DNA of 64,000 nt from Virgibacillus necropolis (GTDB lineage: Bacteria > Bacillota > Bacilli > Bacillales > Amphibacillaceae): NCBI RefSeq assembly GCF_002224365.1, contig NZ_CP022437.1:2976001-3040000 (forward strand). Reading direction: 5' to 3'. Under the pieces are notes generated by a model that searched no databases, was not told where the DNA came from, and was given only the letters and a program-made list of their open reading frames with translations. The position numbers and the translations under genes were made by a program. This document shows, in pieces, positions 9,590-18,436 of the stretch. The stretch's first letter is position 1. The number at the start of each line of letters is the position of its first letter.

Positions 9590-9632
9590 AAAAAATGCAA
9601 AGGTCCTTTAAAGGGCCTCTGCGCTTAAGTAA
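9590..9632 (-). terminator. Terminator of the sulfur-salvage operon
   Basis: The stem GCAGAGGCCCTTT / AAAGGACCTTTGC is followed on the minus strand by a run of seven T. It ends the transcript that carries the flavin reductase and monooxygenase genes. On the plus strand there is no T-run, so gltC would not use it well. Confidence 0.75.
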
Positions 9633-9653
9633 AGCCATCCCTTTTAATAAACG

Positions 9654-10673
9654 TTATCCCACAACCAAATCACTTGTCTGTTTACCTGGGTGGTGATCCG
9701 GCAACTGATCTCCTTGTCCAAACAGATTATCTCTGAGTGAACTTCCCTCATATTCTTTTCGAACCAAGCCTCGGTCTTGTAAAATTGGCACAATAAGCTC
9801 AATAAAGTCCTTAATTGTTCCAGGGGTAATAGCATAAGCAATATTGAAACCATCAATTCCCGTCTCCCTTACCCACTCTTCCAGCGTATCAGCAATTTGT
9901 TCAGGTGATCCGACGGCATAGGCACTCATACCACCAATTCCTACAAAGTTTTTAATTTTTTCAACTGTCCATTCTATATCAGGATCTATTTTTGTGAAAC
10001 CTTCAAGCGCTGATCGTATCGAGTCATTCTCAATATAACTTATAACCTGATCAGAGTCATATTCAGATAAATCAATACCGGTCCAACCTCCGAATAAGGC
10101 GAGTGCTCCTTCATGGCTTATATGCTTTTTATAATCCTCAAATTTTGCATTGGCTTCTTCCTCGGTTTTTCCGACTATTGGTGTAAACATCGGCAGAACC
10201 TTTACCTCTTCTGGCGATCTTCCCGTTTTTTCGATATCAGCCCGCAGTCTTCTAACTGTTTCCTTAGCAACTGTTATTGTTGGTGACCCAATGAACACAC
10301 ATTCCGCATTTTCCGCTGCGAAGGCACGCTCTTTAGCAGATGCCCCTGCCTGATAAATAACGGGTGTCCGTTGGCTTGATGGTTCGCTCAGATGGGCACC
10401 AGGAACTTTAAAATATTTTCCTTCGTGGTGGATATCATTAACTTTATCTGGATCAGTATAAATACCATTTTCTTTATCTAACCTAACAGCATCGTCTTCC
10501 CAGCTTTCTTCCCAAAGCTTATAACAAACATCCAAATATTCGGCAGCTAAATCATAGCGCTCATCATGTTTCAATTGATCAGTAAGTCCTATATTGACTG
10601 ACGCGCTCTTTAGATAGGAAGTAACAATATTCCACCCCACCCGTCCGTTTGTTAAATGGTCGAGCGTCGTCAT
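9654..10673 (-). pseudogene. FMN-dependent monooxygenase (NtaA/SnaA/DszA family), N-terminus deleted
   Basis: A 339-residue frame matching the C-terminal three quarters of a luciferase-like monooxygenase that uses reduced FMN, typically to attack an organosulfur or nitrogen ligand (such as B. subtilis CmoJ, a guess at best). Family members are about 440 aa. Here the protein begins inside a conserved segment: codons before the first ATG (10673) still encode SHPFARR, joining MTTLDHLTNGRVGWN as in intact relatives, and a TAA stop lies five codons further up. An AAGGAGG site is present just before this, so the original ribosome site seems to remain while about 100 codons were lost. The missing part includes the flavin and substrate-binding start of the barrel, so it is probably inactive. 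It follows the flavin reductase gene and lies under the same SAM riboswitch. Confidence 0.75.
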
Positions 10674-10717
10674 TCGGCGAGCAAATGGATGACTCCTCCT
10701 TGATTATCGTTTAGCTA

Positions 10718-11266
10718 TCAGACTGACGGAACTACTACACTTTGACTGTTTACTAGGTCGGTAAAATAATAGAGTTGCTTTTTCGTGCGTTCTAATACAC
10801 CGTCATCAATAATTGGGGTTTCCTTCTGTTTATCAATTTGACTATCCAGTAGATAAAGTCCTTTTAAGTTGTGTCCCTTTAATGTTGCTAACACAGGTTT
10901 CAATGTATACTCAAGTGCTAGTAGATGGGACATACTTCCCCCCGTCATTAGTGGGAGTACCGGCGTATGCTGCAAGACATCTTGCGGCAAAACATCGAGT
11001 AAAGTTTTTAGTACTCCTGAATAAGCACCTTTATATACTGGTGATCCAACAATAACACCTTTAGCATCTTGTATTAATGTCGCGATTTCTTTAATAGCCG
11101 GGCTGTCATATTTACCGAGAAACAAATCTTCATATGGCACATCCTTTACAGAAATATGAGTCACGGAAAAGTGTTCCCGTTTAAGTAGAGTTCCTAAATA
11201 TTTCAGTACTTGATCTGACCTGGAAAATTCAGATGGACTTCCAGAGATAATAACGATTTCACTCAT
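10718..11266 (-). CDS. NADPH-dependent FMN reductase (SsuE-like)
   Basis: Flavodoxin-fold reductase of 182 aa that should supply reduced FMN to a two-component monooxygenase. The phosphate-binding loop is GSPSEFSRS near residue 8, and the family segment GSPVYKGAYSGVLKTLLD follows near residue 75. The start at 11266 is preferred: it lies seven bases after AAAGGA, while the ATG at 11275 falls on the ribosome site itself. It is the first gene after a SAM riboswitch, and its expected partner monooxygenase follows after 44 bases. The pair therefore belongs to sulfur scavenging under methionine/SAM limitation. With the partner truncated, the reductase may serve another oxygenase. Confidence 0.85.
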   Translation of the reverse strand: MSEIVIISGSPSEFSRSDQVLKYLGTLLKREHFSVTHISVKDVPYEDLFLGKYDSPAIKEIATLIQDAKGVIVGSPVYKGAYSGVLKTLLDVLPQDVLQHTPVLPLMTGGSMSHLLALEYTLKPVLATLKGHNLKGLYLLDSQIDKQKETPIIDDGVLERTKKQLYYFTDLVNSQSVVVPSV

Positions 11267-11310
11267 AACAATCATCCTTTCTTATTATAAATTTCACCTT
11301 TGTCTAATTA

Positions 11311-11350
11311 AAAAAGCCCCCTTTTCTTTATAGAAAAAAGAGGGCTTGCT
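11311..11350 (-). terminator. Riboswitch-controlled terminator
   Basis: Hairpin with arms AAGCCCTCTTTTTTC and GAAAAGGGGGCTT followed by TTTTTAATT on the minus strand. It lies just after the SAM aptamer and before the flavin reductase gene: the expression platform of a transcriptional OFF switch. Confidence 0.85.
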
Positions 11351-11369
11351 TTGAACCGTGTAGAATATC

Positions 11370-11465
11370 CGCTCTTATCTCCCAAGGAATTAGCACCTTT
11401 CTGACAGTTGTCAGAGGTTGCTGAAGCTTCACAGGGCCAGATCCCTCAGCTTCTCTTGATAAGAA
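11370..11465 (-). ncRNA. SAM-I (S-box) riboswitch
   Basis: On the minus strand the sequence shows the S-box core in order: P1 arm TCTTATC, AAGAGAAG, GAGGGA, CTGGCCC, GAAGCTTCAGCAACC, a TGACA-ACTGTCA stem, AAAGGTGCTAATTCC, and the closing P1 arm AGATAAGA. SAM binding stabilises P1 and lets the terminator form. The downstream flavin reductase and monooxygenase genes should therefore be expressed when SAM or methionine is scarce. Confidence 0.95.
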
Positions 11466-11482
11466 TATTTAATTTAATATAT

Positions 11483-11511
11483 ATTTTATTCCAATTAATC
11501 CGATAAATCAA
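11483..11511 (-). promoter_or_regulatory. Sigma-A-type promoter of the riboswitch operon
   Basis: TTGATT, a 17-base spacer and TAAAAT on the minus strand, ending about 18 bases before the riboswitch P1 arm. Spacing and position fit the start of the S-box transcript. Confidence 0.6.
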
Positions 11512-11556
11512 GTAAGAATTTTAATTTCTTGACTTTTCAGTTGAAAAAGACGATGG

Positions 11557-12519
11557 TTATGCTGTTTTTTCATCTTTATCTATCGGTTCTGTATGCTCAC
11601 TATTCTTCCCCCACCATGTCGCCAAAATTGGTCCAGAAATATTATGCCATACACTAAATATAGCACTAGGAACGGCAGCAATTGGTGAAAAATAGGCAAG
11701 CGCTAATGTTGCCCCAAGTCCAGAATTTTGCATGCCAACCTCGATCGAAACGGCCTTTTGATCGTGGAAGTCTAACTTAAATGCCTTTGCCACTAAGAAA
11801 CCAAGAGCAAGTCCCAACACATTATGTAAAACAACAACAGCGAAAATGATTAGGCCCTCTTTAACGATATTTTCCGTATTAACTGCAACTACTGCGGCAG
11901 CCACTGCTACAATCCCAACTACAGAAACAAGCGGTAATGCCGCAACACTTTTTTCCACTTGTTTCCGGAATAATAAGCGAACTACAATCCCAAGAACAAT
12001 CGGAAGCAAAACAATTTGTACGATTGATAAGAACATGCTTCCAGCTGAAACAGGTAACCACTTACTTGCTAGTAGCAAGGTTAATGCTGGTGTTAAAATC
12101 GGCGCTAGCAACGTCGATACAGTTGTTACTGAAACAGATAAAGCTGTATTTCCTTTTGCTAAAAAGGTCATAACATTAGACGCAGTACCACCAGGACAGC
12201 ATCCCACTAAAATAACCCCTACTGCAATCTCTGCAGGAAGTTGAAAAACGGTTGCAAGTCCAAAAGCAAGCAACGGCATAACGATAAACTGCGCTAATAC
12301 GGTAATCAGTACACTTTTTGGCGCCTGAAAAACCGCTTTAAAATCACTCAAGGAGAGCGTAAGCCCCATACCAAACATAATAACTCCGAGGAGTAGCGCT
12401 ATATGTGGCGCAATCCAGGTAAATCCTCCGGGTAAAAAGAAAGCTAAAATAGCAAATAAAATAACCCATATTGCAAATGTATTACCAGCAAAATTGCTGA
12501 TTTTTCCCAATGTCTTCAA
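11557..12519 (-). CDS. Bile acid:sodium symporter (BASS) family transporter
   Basis: Membrane protein of 320 aa with about nine to ten hydrophobic segments. It fits the BASS family that includes B. subtilis YocS: FGMGLTLSLSDF near residue 50, the conserved GCCPGGTASNVMTFLAKG near residue 107, and QNSGLGATLA near 265. Such carriers move organic anions (bile acids, pantoate, 2-keto acids) with Na+. The substrate here is unknown. The gene starts with ATG at 12519 behind GAGGGAGGGTGT. It lies upstream of the SAM riboswitch operon on the same strand but has its own unit, since a promoter follows it. Confidence 0.85.
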   Translation of the reverse strand: MKTLGKISNFAGNTFAIWVILFAILAFFLPGGFTWIAPHIALLLGVIMFGMGLTLSLSDFKAVFQAPKSVLITVLAQFIVMPLLAFGLATVFQLPAEIAVGVILVGCCPGGTASNVMTFLAKGNTALSVSVTTVSTLLAPILTPALTLLLASKWLPVSAGSMFLSIVQIVLLPIVLGIVVRLLFRKQVEKSVAALPLVSVVGIVAVAAAVVAVNTENIVKEGLIIFAVVVLHNVLGLALGFLVAKAFKLDFHDQKAVSIEVGMQNSGLGATLALAYFSPIAAVPSAIFSVWHNISGPILATWWGKNSEHTEPIDKDEKTA

Positions 12520-12656
12520 AGTACACCCTCCCTCTCAACTAAATTCTTAATAATATATCATCTCAAAGGATCATTTGTCTATGTTTTTTTCTAAAAAGAA
12601 AAATATTCTTAAAAGTTAATGATACTTTATATGCCAGCGCTAGAGATTGAATCTGC

Positions 12657-13742
12657 CTATACATTTTCTTTAGATTTAGGAAAGGTAATAATCGCCAAAA
12701 TAACAGCACTTATCCCACCTACTAGTTTTCCAACTATCATAGCAAAAACTACTTCTTTGTTAATACCTGCTACAAAACCTAAATGACCTCCAAATACAAA
12801 AGCTCCACTCACGGCAAAAGCTACATTGATTACTTTTCCTCTTGGCTCCATATGCTTTAGTAAGGTAAGCATCGGAATATTATGTGCAAGTGATGCTACT
12901 AAACCTGTAGTAGAGGTCTCGCTAATCCCGAGCTTAGAACCCATTTTACCCAAGGGTTTTTTTAATGCCGTTGAAATAAACATAACCATTGGAAATGCAC
13001 CAGCGAGAAAAACGGCGATCATTCCAACAACTTGTATGCCTTCGCTCAATGGAGACAGGTTCGGTATAACTATAATCCCGGTTAATGTTTCAATAATTAT
13101 TGCTGTTAATCCAATAATAGCTACTATTTCTATAAATCTCCCAAAAACCGAAAACCCAACAATCATTTTTGCTGGTTTTTTCCATAATCCAATCGCGATT
13201 AAAATGGAAAACAGCATCGTTGGTAATAGATTTCTAACTATCATCATTACATTTAAATTAGCAACTAGTCCACCTACTAGACAGCCAAGAGGTATCGTAA
13301 TTAATCCCAAGAGAACACCTTTAGCAAAATATTCGTGATCTTCTTTCTCAATAATACCTAATGCCACCGGAATGGTAAAAACGATGGTAGGACCCATCAT
13401 TGTTCCTAAAAATACCCATGAAAATAATGCCGCATCAGGGCTTTCGGCCATTTCCTGTGCTAATGCATGTCCACCCATATCTATCGCTAAAATTGTATTC
13501 GCAAATGCTGCAGGATCTGCCCCAACCAACCCATAAACAGGAGCAATTATTGGAGTTAGAAAACTAGCAAGAACCGGCGCTAATGATATAATTCCAACCA
13601 TTGCCAGTGTTAGCGAACCCATTGTTTTAAAACCATCTGTAAATCGATCACCAAAACCCAGTTTGTTTCCGAAACATTTATCAATTGCGCCTAAACATAG
13701 AAATCCAACTACAATTAAAACAATAACATCATTAATACCCAT
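12657..13742 (-). CDS. eutH: Ethanolamine permease-like protein EutH
   Basis: Polytopic membrane protein of 361 aa with about ten hydrophobic segments and sequence throughout like EutH, the ethanolamine facilitator. Recognisable parts are CLGAIDKCFGNKLGFGDRF near the start, ILAIDMGGHALAQEMA near residue 90, and VASLAHNIPMLTLLKHM near residue 285. No other eut gene (ammonia-lyase, shell proteins, two-component regulator) lies in the window, so it is an orphan transporter here. It might feed an ethanolamine pathway encoded elsewhere, or carry a related small amine or alcohol. ATG at 13742 follows GGTGATATGTA. Upstream and divergent is an M24 peptidase gene. Confidence 0.85.
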   Translation of the reverse strand: MGINDVIVLIVVGFLCLGAIDKCFGNKLGFGDRFTDGFKTMGSLTLAMVGIISLAPVLASFLTPIIAPVYGLVGADPAAFANTILAIDMGGHALAQEMAESPDAALFSWVFLGTMMGPTIVFTIPVALGIIEKEDHEYFAKGVLLGLITIPLGCLVGGLVANLNVMMIVRNLLPTMLFSILIAIGLWKKPAKMIVGFSVFGRFIEIVAIIGLTAIIIETLTGIIVIPNLSPLSEGIQVVGMIAVFLAGAFPMVMFISTALKKPLGKMGSKLGISETSTTGLVASLAHNIPMLTLLKHMEPRGKVINVAFAVSGAFVFGGHLGFVAGINKEVVFAMIVGKLVGGISAVILAIITFPKSKENV

Positions 13743-13849
13743 TACATATCACCATTCTTATAAAGTCTTTAAGCCTAGAAAACAACATTATATGAGATTA
13801 GACTAGTAACGCAAGTAAGATGCCACAATTAAATTTCCAAACAATAACT

Positions 13850-13878
13850 TTGGCATGAAACTTGCTTACTATTATAAT
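13850..13878 (+). promoter_or_regulatory. Sigma-A-type promoter of the M24 peptidase gene
   Basis: TTGGCA at 13850-13855, a 17-base spacer and TATAAT at 13873-13878, 33 bases before the start codon. It is a near-consensus vegetative promoter. Confidence 0.8.
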
Positions 13879-13910
13879 GTAAATAGAATTAAAAAATGGA
13901 GGTTTATTTT

Positions 13911-15014
13911 ATGAATGACGAATATCAAAACAGATTAAACACACTACAAGATTACTTAAAAGAACAAAACATTGATGTAGCTATGGTTACCTCACCTGCA
14001 AATGTGTTCTATTACACTGGCTTTAATTCGGATCCCCATGAACGATTCATGGCTTTAATTGTGGACAATCGCACACAAGAGTTTACCTTGTTTGTTCCAG
14101 CATTAGATGAGGAACTGGCTGCCAGTGAATCTTATGTTAAAACTATTATTCCGATTTCCGATGAGGAGATTCCTTTTTCGAAACTTAAAAATAAGCTTGG
14201 AGAAAACATCGTGTGTTTTGGACTTGAAATGAAAGCAATTAGTATGTTCCAGCACAATAATTTATTATCAGTCTTTCCGAAAACGTCTTATGAAGATATC
14301 CAGCATTTCATAACTGTACAACGTATGAAAAAATCCAAATCTGAAGTAGAATATTTAAGAAATGCTGTTGACATTATTGAAAGAGTATTAGCTGAAGGAA
14401 TTAAAAAAGTAGAGATTGGAATGACTGAACTAGAATTAACAGCTGAATTAGAATATTTAATGCGAAAACTTGGCGCTGATGGCCCTTCCTTTTCCACCAT
14501 TGTATTATCAGGCGAAAAGGCCGCCTTACCACATGGAGTACCTGGTAATCGTAAGTTTAAAAAAGGCGATTTCCTCTTAATTGATATGGGCGTTATAAAG
14601 GATGGATACTGCTCTGACACTACAAGAACATTTATTGTAGGTGAGGCAACTGATAAACAAAAAGAGATATATGACATCGTTTTACAAGCTAATGAAGCAG
14701 GAATTAATTCCGTGAAGACAGGTGTGCCTATCAAAACATTTGACATAGCAGCTCGAAATGTTATCGATGAACATGGATATGGTGATTATTTCAACAACCG
14801 TGTCGGGCATGGACTGGGAATTGAAGTTCATGAAGCACCCTCCATTCACGAGAATAATCACCAAATAGCTGAAAAAGGATTAATGTTTACAATTGAACCC
14901 GGTATTTATATACCTGAATATGGCGGGGTTCGCATTGAGGATGAAGTTTATATAAATGAAGAAGGAGAAGTCGAAGTATTGACCTCATTTCCTAAGAAGT
15001 TGCAATTAGTATAG
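13911..15014 (+). CDS. M24 family Xaa-Pro aminopeptidase/dipeptidase
   Basis: Cytosolic metallopeptidase of 367 aa in the pita-bread fold, predicted to cleave the bond before proline in short peptides. An N-terminal creatinase-like domain (to about residue 130) precedes the catalytic domain. Metal ligands are visible in LLIDMGVIKDGYCSDTTR (two Asp), VGHGLGIEVHEAP (His), FTIEPGIYIP (Glu) and GVRIEDEV (Glu). The ATG at 13911 is used because it follows TGGAGG by 8 bases; the ATG at 13896 is part of the ribosome site. It is a single-gene unit with its own promoter and terminator. Whether it is a dipeptidase (PepQ-like) or an aminopeptidase (PepP-like) cannot be told. Confidence 0.9.
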   Translation: MNDEYQNRLNTLQDYLKEQNIDVAMVTSPANVFYYTGFNSDPHERFMALIVDNRTQEFTLFVPALDEELAASESYVKTIIPISDEEIPFSKLKNKLGENIVCFGLEMKAISMFQHNNLLSVFPKTSYEDIQHFITVQRMKKSKSEVEYLRNAVDIIERVLAEGIKKVEIGMTELELTAELEYLMRKLGADGPSFSTIVLSGEKAALPHGVPGNRKFKKGDFLLIDMGVIKDGYCSDTTRTFIVGEATDKQKEIYDIVLQANEAGINSVKTGVPIKTFDIAARNVIDEHGYGDYFNNRVGHGLGIEVHEAPSIHENNHQIAEKGLMFTIEPGIYIPEYGGVRIEDEVYINEEGEVEVLTSFPKKLQLV

Positions 15015-15064
15015 AAACCATGTCAAGACATTTATATAATGATCCCTTTGGCTGTAAAAAATAA

Positions 15065-15100
15065 AAAGCTACTATCTTTAAACCAAGATTAGTAGCTTTT
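15065..15100. terminator. Terminator shared by the peptidase and MHS carrier genes
   Basis: Arms AAAAGCTACTA and TAGTAGCTTTT around a 14-base loop, between two convergent genes. The A-run and T-run at the two ends make it usable on both strands. Confidence 0.8.
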
Positions 15101-15153
15101 CAACTATTAGCCGTTATTATCGTTGCTTTATTTAAATTGTATATTTATGATTA

Positions 15154-16473
15154 TTATCCAACTTTATTAGTAGTACTCTCCACCTGATTTGACCGAGTTT
15201 TATTTAAAGAAATCCACCGTGCTGAGAAAGCACTAACAATTCCCGCAAAGATAACGTACAAAACAAGAAAAGTAGGGAAGCCTTCGTTTAAACTAAGTAA
15301 ATACGTCGCAATGAGGGGTGTCAATCCGCTAGCAAAAATTCCCGAAAATTGATACACAAACGATATCCCTGTGTACCTCACTTTTGCATCAAATAATTCA
15401 GCGAACAGCGCAGCCTCAGGACCATAGACGGCAGCATAGAAAATTCCAAAAGGGATGATGATGGATAACCAGATTACCATGTTGCTACTTCCGCTATCTG
15501 ACATTAACCAAAAAGCAGGCAGTGCTGAAAAGCCAGTAATCAGGCTCGCGTACCAATACGTCCGAGTTCTTCCAACGCGATCTGAAATATAACCGAATAA
15601 AGGAATAAAGAAACACATAACAAAAGCCGCTGCAGATACTCCTAATAAAGCAACATTGCGGGAGAGATCCATTGTTTGTGTGAGATAAGTGATTGAGAAT
15701 ACACCCATAATATTAAAGAAAACTCCATCAATATACCGCGCACCCATACCAGCAATGATGTTTCCGGTATTTCCTCGCCACATCTCTTTAAAAGGAATAC
15801 TAGATTCCTCTTTTTTGTTTTGAACATCTTTGAATTCAGGGCTTTCATCAACATTTAGTCTGATCCACAAACCCAAAAATACCAATATAGCACTTATACC
15901 AAAAGCTACGCGCCATCCCCAAATAAGAAACTGATCGTTCGATAACATAAGTGATAGTAATCCTACGACTCCTGAAGCTAATAAAAGACCGATAGATAGT
16001 CCTATTTGTGGCAGGCTAGCATATAACCCTCTTTTGGAATTAGGAGCATGTTCGTAAGTCATGAGTACAGCTCCTCCCCACTCTCCTCCTAAAGCAAGGC
16101 CTTGAATCATACGCAAAACCAACAAGCAAATCGGTGCCACAATTCCTATATCTCCATATGTCGGTAAAAAGGCAACCAATGTTGTGCTAATCCCCATAAT
16201 TGTCAAGCTTAAAATCAGCATGCTTTTACGCCCGATTTTATCTCCAAAATGCCCAAAAATGATACCACCTACAGGCCTAACAACAAAGCCAGCGGCGAAG
16301 GTTCCAAATGCGAGCATTGTTGAGACTACGGGATCTCCTGTAGGAAAATATACATGGCTGAACACTATACCAGCTACAACACCGTAAAGAAAAAAGTCAT
16401 ACCATTCAATTGTTGATCCAATTAAACTTGAGGCCACAACACGTCTAAGCATTTTTCCCTCAGTATTATTCAT
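15154..16473 (-). CDS. MFS transporter, metabolite:H+ symporter (MHS) type
   Basis: Twelve-segment major facilitator of 439 aa. The start RRVVASSLIGSTIEWYDFFLYG and the loop GHFGDKIGRKSML (about residues 74-86) are typical of the MHS branch (ProP, ShiA, citrate and alpha-ketoglutarate carriers). It imports an organic acid or zwitterion with protons. A strong AAGGTGGAGG site precedes ATG 16473. It is on the same strand as the sulfoacetaldehyde acetyltransferase gene just upstream, though a palindromic terminator separates them. Sulfonate uptake (for example isethionate) is a reasonable guess from this location, but the sequence does not settle the substrate. Confidence 0.85.
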   Translation of the reverse strand: MNNTEGKMLRRVVASSLIGSTIEWYDFFLYGVVAGIVFSHVYFPTGDPVVSTMLAFGTFAAGFVVRPVGGIIFGHFGDKIGRKSMLILSLTIMGISTTLVAFLPTYGDIGIVAPICLLVLRMIQGLALGGEWGGAVLMTYEHAPNSKRGLYASLPQIGLSIGLLLASGVVGLLSLMLSNDQFLIWGWRVAFGISAILVFLGLWIRLNVDESPEFKDVQNKKEESSIPFKEMWRGNTGNIIAGMGARYIDGVFFNIMGVFSITYLTQTMDLSRNVALLGVSAAAFVMCFFIPLFGYISDRVGRTRTYWYASLITGFSALPAFWLMSDSGSSNMVIWLSIIIPFGIFYAAVYGPEAALFAELFDAKVRYTGISFVYQFSGIFASGLTPLIATYLLSLNEGFPTFLVLYVIFAGIVSAFSARWISLNKTRSNQVESTTNKVG

Positions 16474-16603
16474 AAATCCTCCACCTTATTTTAAAATTAG
16501 TTAGTAAGTATTCCTAATGAGATTTCCTTAAACCAATGAAAGCGTTATCATTTATTTACAATTAATAACTAGATTTAATTGAACTAACTTTACTCATTTA
16601 AAA

Positions 16604-16633
16604 CTCAAGAAGCTTAATTTTAAGCTTCTTGAG
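16604..16633 (-). terminator. Terminator after xsc
   Basis: Near-perfect palindrome with 14-base arms (CTCAAGAAGCTTAA / TTAAGCTTCTTGAG) and a 2-base centre, followed by TTTTAAA on the minus strand. It lies 8 bases after the xsc stop. Confidence 0.8.
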
Positions 16634-16640
16634 ATCCTTT

Positions 16641-18401
16641 TTACCAATTACGATGATCTAGATGGGCATATTTGTTCATTAAACGGACTGGTTGCTTTAG
16701 TGCATCCTTTCTAAAAGGTGGAGCGAGTTGAGTACCATCCACTTGAATGTTTAAAACTGTGGGTAAATCGGATTTAAGAGCTGTTTCGAATGCCTCTTTT
16801 AGATCTTCTGGTCGTTCGACAAGAATTCCATTTGCACCCATAGATTTCGCAACCTCTGCAAAGTCAGGGCCTTCTATATCAGAACCCACGAACCGATTGT
16901 TGTAGAAATCTACTTGGTTTTTCTTTTCAGCGGACCAAGCACCGTTATTAAAAACACAGGCAATAACTGGAAGCTTTTGTTCGACTGCCGTACTTACCTC
17001 GTGTAAGCTCATTCCCCATGCACCATCACCCACAATGGCAACAACAGGACAATCTGGAGCTGCTATTTTTGCGCCCATTGCGGCAGGATAAGCAAAACCA
17101 CAATTACCAAATGTTAATGCTGCAATATGTTTACGGCTTTGGTTAAATTTCATATAAGCGTTAGCTGTAGATGAAACGTTTCCAATATCACTTGTAACGA
17201 TTGCATTATCTGGAAGTACTCGTGCCAATTCCAACAAAGCGCGGCGAGGATTTATAGGACTTCCCTCTTCCATTGCAAGGGAGGTAAGTTCTTCATCCCA
17301 ATTTTCTTTTTCATTTGCAATCACGGATAAACGGTTCTTATCAGTTTGCAACTCTGGTTTTTTCGTTTTTAGGCGTTTAAAAATTTCCTGACTAGCTTCC
17401 TTTGCATCCCCAATGACTCCTACTTCAACTGGATGTGTTCGTGCTATATTACCAGGATTGATATCAATCTGGATAATTTTAGCGTTCTTCGGGAAATAAT
17501 CAATATCATAACAAGGTAATGTACCAAATACAGAGAGCCTTGTACCAATGGCTAACAGAACATCCGCATTTTTCATTGTGTTCATCGCCGCCTTTGATCC
17601 CATGTAACCTATTGGCCCCACAGCTAAAGGATGATCTGCTGGAAACGAGTCATTATGCATATAAGAGTTTGCAACAGGTGCAGTCAAATGTTCAGCTATT
17701 TCTATAACAGATTCTATTCCATTAGCATCCACTGCGCCTCTACCGGAAATAATTACTGGATTTTTTGCGTGTGCTAATAATTCAGCAGCCTTTTCTAATT
17801 GTTCCGTTGAGCCAGCTCCTCGTGAATCTATACGGTATTCATGCGGTTGAAGAATGTAATCCTCAATTTCACCATAAAAATAATCACGTGGTATATCAAA
17901 AAGAACTGGGCCTCGTTCAGCATATGCAATTCGAAATGCAGTTCGTAAACAATCTGCCACTCGATCTGGATGAGGTACTCTTACAGTAGATTTGGTAATC
18001 GATTCAAATACAGATACTTGATCACATTCTTGAAATCCGTCCCAACCAATTGATGGTGTTCCAGCGGATGGGGATATGACAACCATAGGTGTATGTGCCA
18101 TGTTTGCGGCCGCAACAGAAGTCACCATATTAGTAATTCCTGGTCCATTTTGACCAATAACTACACCTGCTTTTCCCGTGACGCGACAATAAGCATCCTC
18201 CATATGTGCAGCACTTTGTTCGTGACGTACAGGAATAAATTCAATACCAGCGGTTGGTAGTAAATCCAACATATCCATAAAAGCCGATCCTAATATACCG
18301 GTAATATGGTCGACTCCTTCAGCAACAAGTGTCTCAACAATCGCCTCACTCGGTGTCATCTTTATTTTTTGTTTAGTTAAAGCGCTTTCAACTTTTGTCA
18401 T
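16641..18401 (-). CDS. xsc: Sulfoacetaldehyde acetyltransferase
   Basis: Thiamine-diphosphate enzyme of 586 aa that splits sulfoacetaldehyde with phosphate into acetyl phosphate and sulfite (EC 2.3.3.15), the key desulfonation step for taurine and isethionate. The acetolactate-synthase-like layout is present: N-terminal PYR domain with the catalytic Glu in [13 protein letters not shown] (near residue 60), a middle domain, and the C-terminal ThDP site [18 protein letters not shown] followed by [12 protein letters not shown]. The last feature, the length, and the C-terminal [12 protein letters not shown] point to Xsc rather than to acetolactate synthase. It follows an iron alcohol dehydrogenase gene by 35 bases. 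Start ATG 18401 follows TGGAGGT. No phosphotransacetylase or sulfite exporter gene lies nearby. Confidence 0.9.
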   Translation of the reverse strand: MTKVESALTKQKIKMTPSEAIVETLVAEGVDHITGILGSAFMDMLDLLPTAGIEFIPVRHEQSAAHMEDAYCRVTGKAGVVIGQNGPGITNMVTSVAAANMAHTPMVVISPSAGTPSIGWDGFQECDQVSVFESITKSTVRVPHPDRVADCLRTAFRIAYAERGPVLFDIPRDYFYGEIEDYILQPHEYRIDSRGAGSTEQLEKAAELLAHAKNPVIISGRGAVDANGIESVIEIAEHLTAPVANSYMHNDSFPADHPLAVGPIGYMGSKAAMNTMKNADVLLAIGTRLSVFGTLPCYDIDYFPKNAKIIQIDINPGNIARTHPVEVGVIGDAKEASQEIFKRLKTKKPELQTDKNRLSVIANEKENWDEELTSLAMEEGSPINPRRALLELARVLPDNAIVTSDIGNVSSTANAYMKFNQSRKHIAALTFGNCGFAYPAAMGAKIAAPDCPVVAIVGDGAWGMSLHEVSTAVEQKLPVIACVFNNGAWSAEKKNQVDFYNNRFVGSDIEGPDFAEVAKSMGANGILVERPEDLKEAFETALKSDLPTVLNIQVDGTQLAPPFRKDALKQPVRLMNKYAHLDHRNW

Positions 18402-18436
18402 AATAATTACCTCCAGTATTTTTTGATAAAAACTAC

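Noticed and set aside
16641-18401. Acetolactate synthase as an alternative for the thiamine enzyme
   Set aside because: The C-terminal motifs, length and adjacent iron alcohol dehydrogenase fit sulfoacetaldehyde acetyltransferase better; no ilvN-like small subunit gene is nearby.
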